Assembly: GCF_027622875.1 (NCBI RefSeq)
Contig: NZ_JAPZVP010000004.1
Span: forward strand, 78,207 to 142,206
Source: Glycomyces luteolus
Lineage (GTDB): Bacteria; Actinomycetota; Actinomycetes; Mycobacteriales; Micromonosporaceae
Direction of reading: 5' to 3'
DNA length: 64,000 nt
Positions 63,599 through 64,000 of the stretch are shown here, piece by piece; positions within the stretch are counted from its first letter, which is position 1, and each line of letters starts with the position of its first letter. The position numbers were made by a program, and so were the translations under genes. Under the pieces are notes generated by a model that was not told the origin of the DNA, did not search any database, and was given only the letters and a program-made list of their open reading frames with translations.

Positions 63599-63630
63599 GG
63601 GAGGGCCGGGGCTAAAGCCCCGGCCCTCCC
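63599..63630 (+). terminator. Sigma factor gene terminator
   Basis: A perfect 14-bp stem (GGGAGGGCCGGGGC / GCCCCGGCCCTCCC) with loop TAAA lies 27 bases after the stop. Confidence 0.85.
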
Positions 63631-64000
63631 GTCGTGTCGGGCGACGAGCGCCGGCGACCGGGGTTCGGCCACCGGTGCGGAAACGCTTCGCCGGCCTCCT
63701 GCCGCGGGTGCGGATCGCTTCGCGACGGCCGCTCGCGGCGCGGTTCCGGCCGTCGGCGGTAGGCGTGCGAGCGGCGGAGCTCCGGGCTCGCCCCCGGTGC
63801 TCCGCCGCGTCATGGGCGCGCTCCGCTGTCCGCCGTTCGGGCAGCGGCGCAGCGCGGTCGCGGTTCGCGGCCGCTGTTCCTGTCGTACCCGCCGGGCACC
63901 ATCGAAAACGGGGGCGGATATGAACGTGAGCGCGGCTCGCCCGCACTGCGGGCGGCCCGCCGACCGGCGGGCGTGGCGCCATCAGCCCCCGCGGGTGCCC
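63631..64000. other. No supported gene at the window end
   Basis: Only Arg/Ala/Pro-rich open frames without ribosome binding sites are seen. Short hairpins such as GCCCGC-act-GCGGGC and GCCCGCC-gac-CGGCGGGC occur near the end. Composition resembles the noncoding stretch before rpoB. The end of a gene outside the window cannot be excluded. Confidence 0.5.

Overview
The window is strongly GC-rich coding DNA with G/C-ending codons, frequent GTG and TTG starts and many leaderless-looking genes. Together with AdnAB, the zinc-type S14, the ~1040-residue IleRS and an NgcEFG-like importer without its own ATPase, this points to a high-GC Gram-positive actinobacterium. The exact genus cannot be fixed from the sequence alone.

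Layout. 1-3.2 kb: ileS. 3.2-4.4 kb: a ribbon-helix-helix/Doc toxin-antitoxin pair and a lipoprotein on the minus strand. 4.6-10.8 kb: adnB and adnA (double-strand break resection). 10.9-14.1 kb: a two-gene ABC exporter divergent from a MarR/GbsR-type regulator. 14.1-18.1 kb: secE, nusG, rplK, rplA, rplJ, rplL, with leader hairpins and an L10-type attenuator. 18.2-21.4 kb: two tandem acidic lipoprotein paralogues (the second lacks its lipoprotein signal) and a long noncoding stretch ending in a strong rpoB promoter. 21.4-28.8 kb: rpoB and rpoC, followed by an implausible G/C homopolymer block. 28.9-34.4 kb: two small orphan genes, then rpsL, rpsG, fusA, tuf. 34.8-43.0 kb: the S10 operon and first half of the spc operon (rpsJ to rplR), closed by a perfect terminator.

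At 43.2-55.5 kb the ribosomal cluster is interrupted by about 12.5 kb of wall-sugar genes: a secreted NagZ-like GH3, a secreted GH25 muramidase, an RpiR regulator divergent from murQ, a BadF-type amino-sugar kinase, a second RpiR regulator, an ABC sugar importer (binding protein plus two permeases), a decayed AAA ATPase and a GH43-CBM13 enzyme. Read together, these could release, import and catabolise GlcNAc and MurNAc from peptidoglycan without a PTS. A repeated operator-like motif sits at three of the promoters.

At 55.6-60.1 kb the ribosomal genes resume (rpsE, rpmD, rplO, secY, adk, map), starting from a promoter core almost identical to that of the S10 operon. The usual infA/alpha-operon continuation is absent. 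Instead come two DUF1707 membrane proteins, tRNA-His and orn on the minus strand, and a group 2 sigma-70 factor with a long structured leader. The last 370 bases hold no gene I can support.
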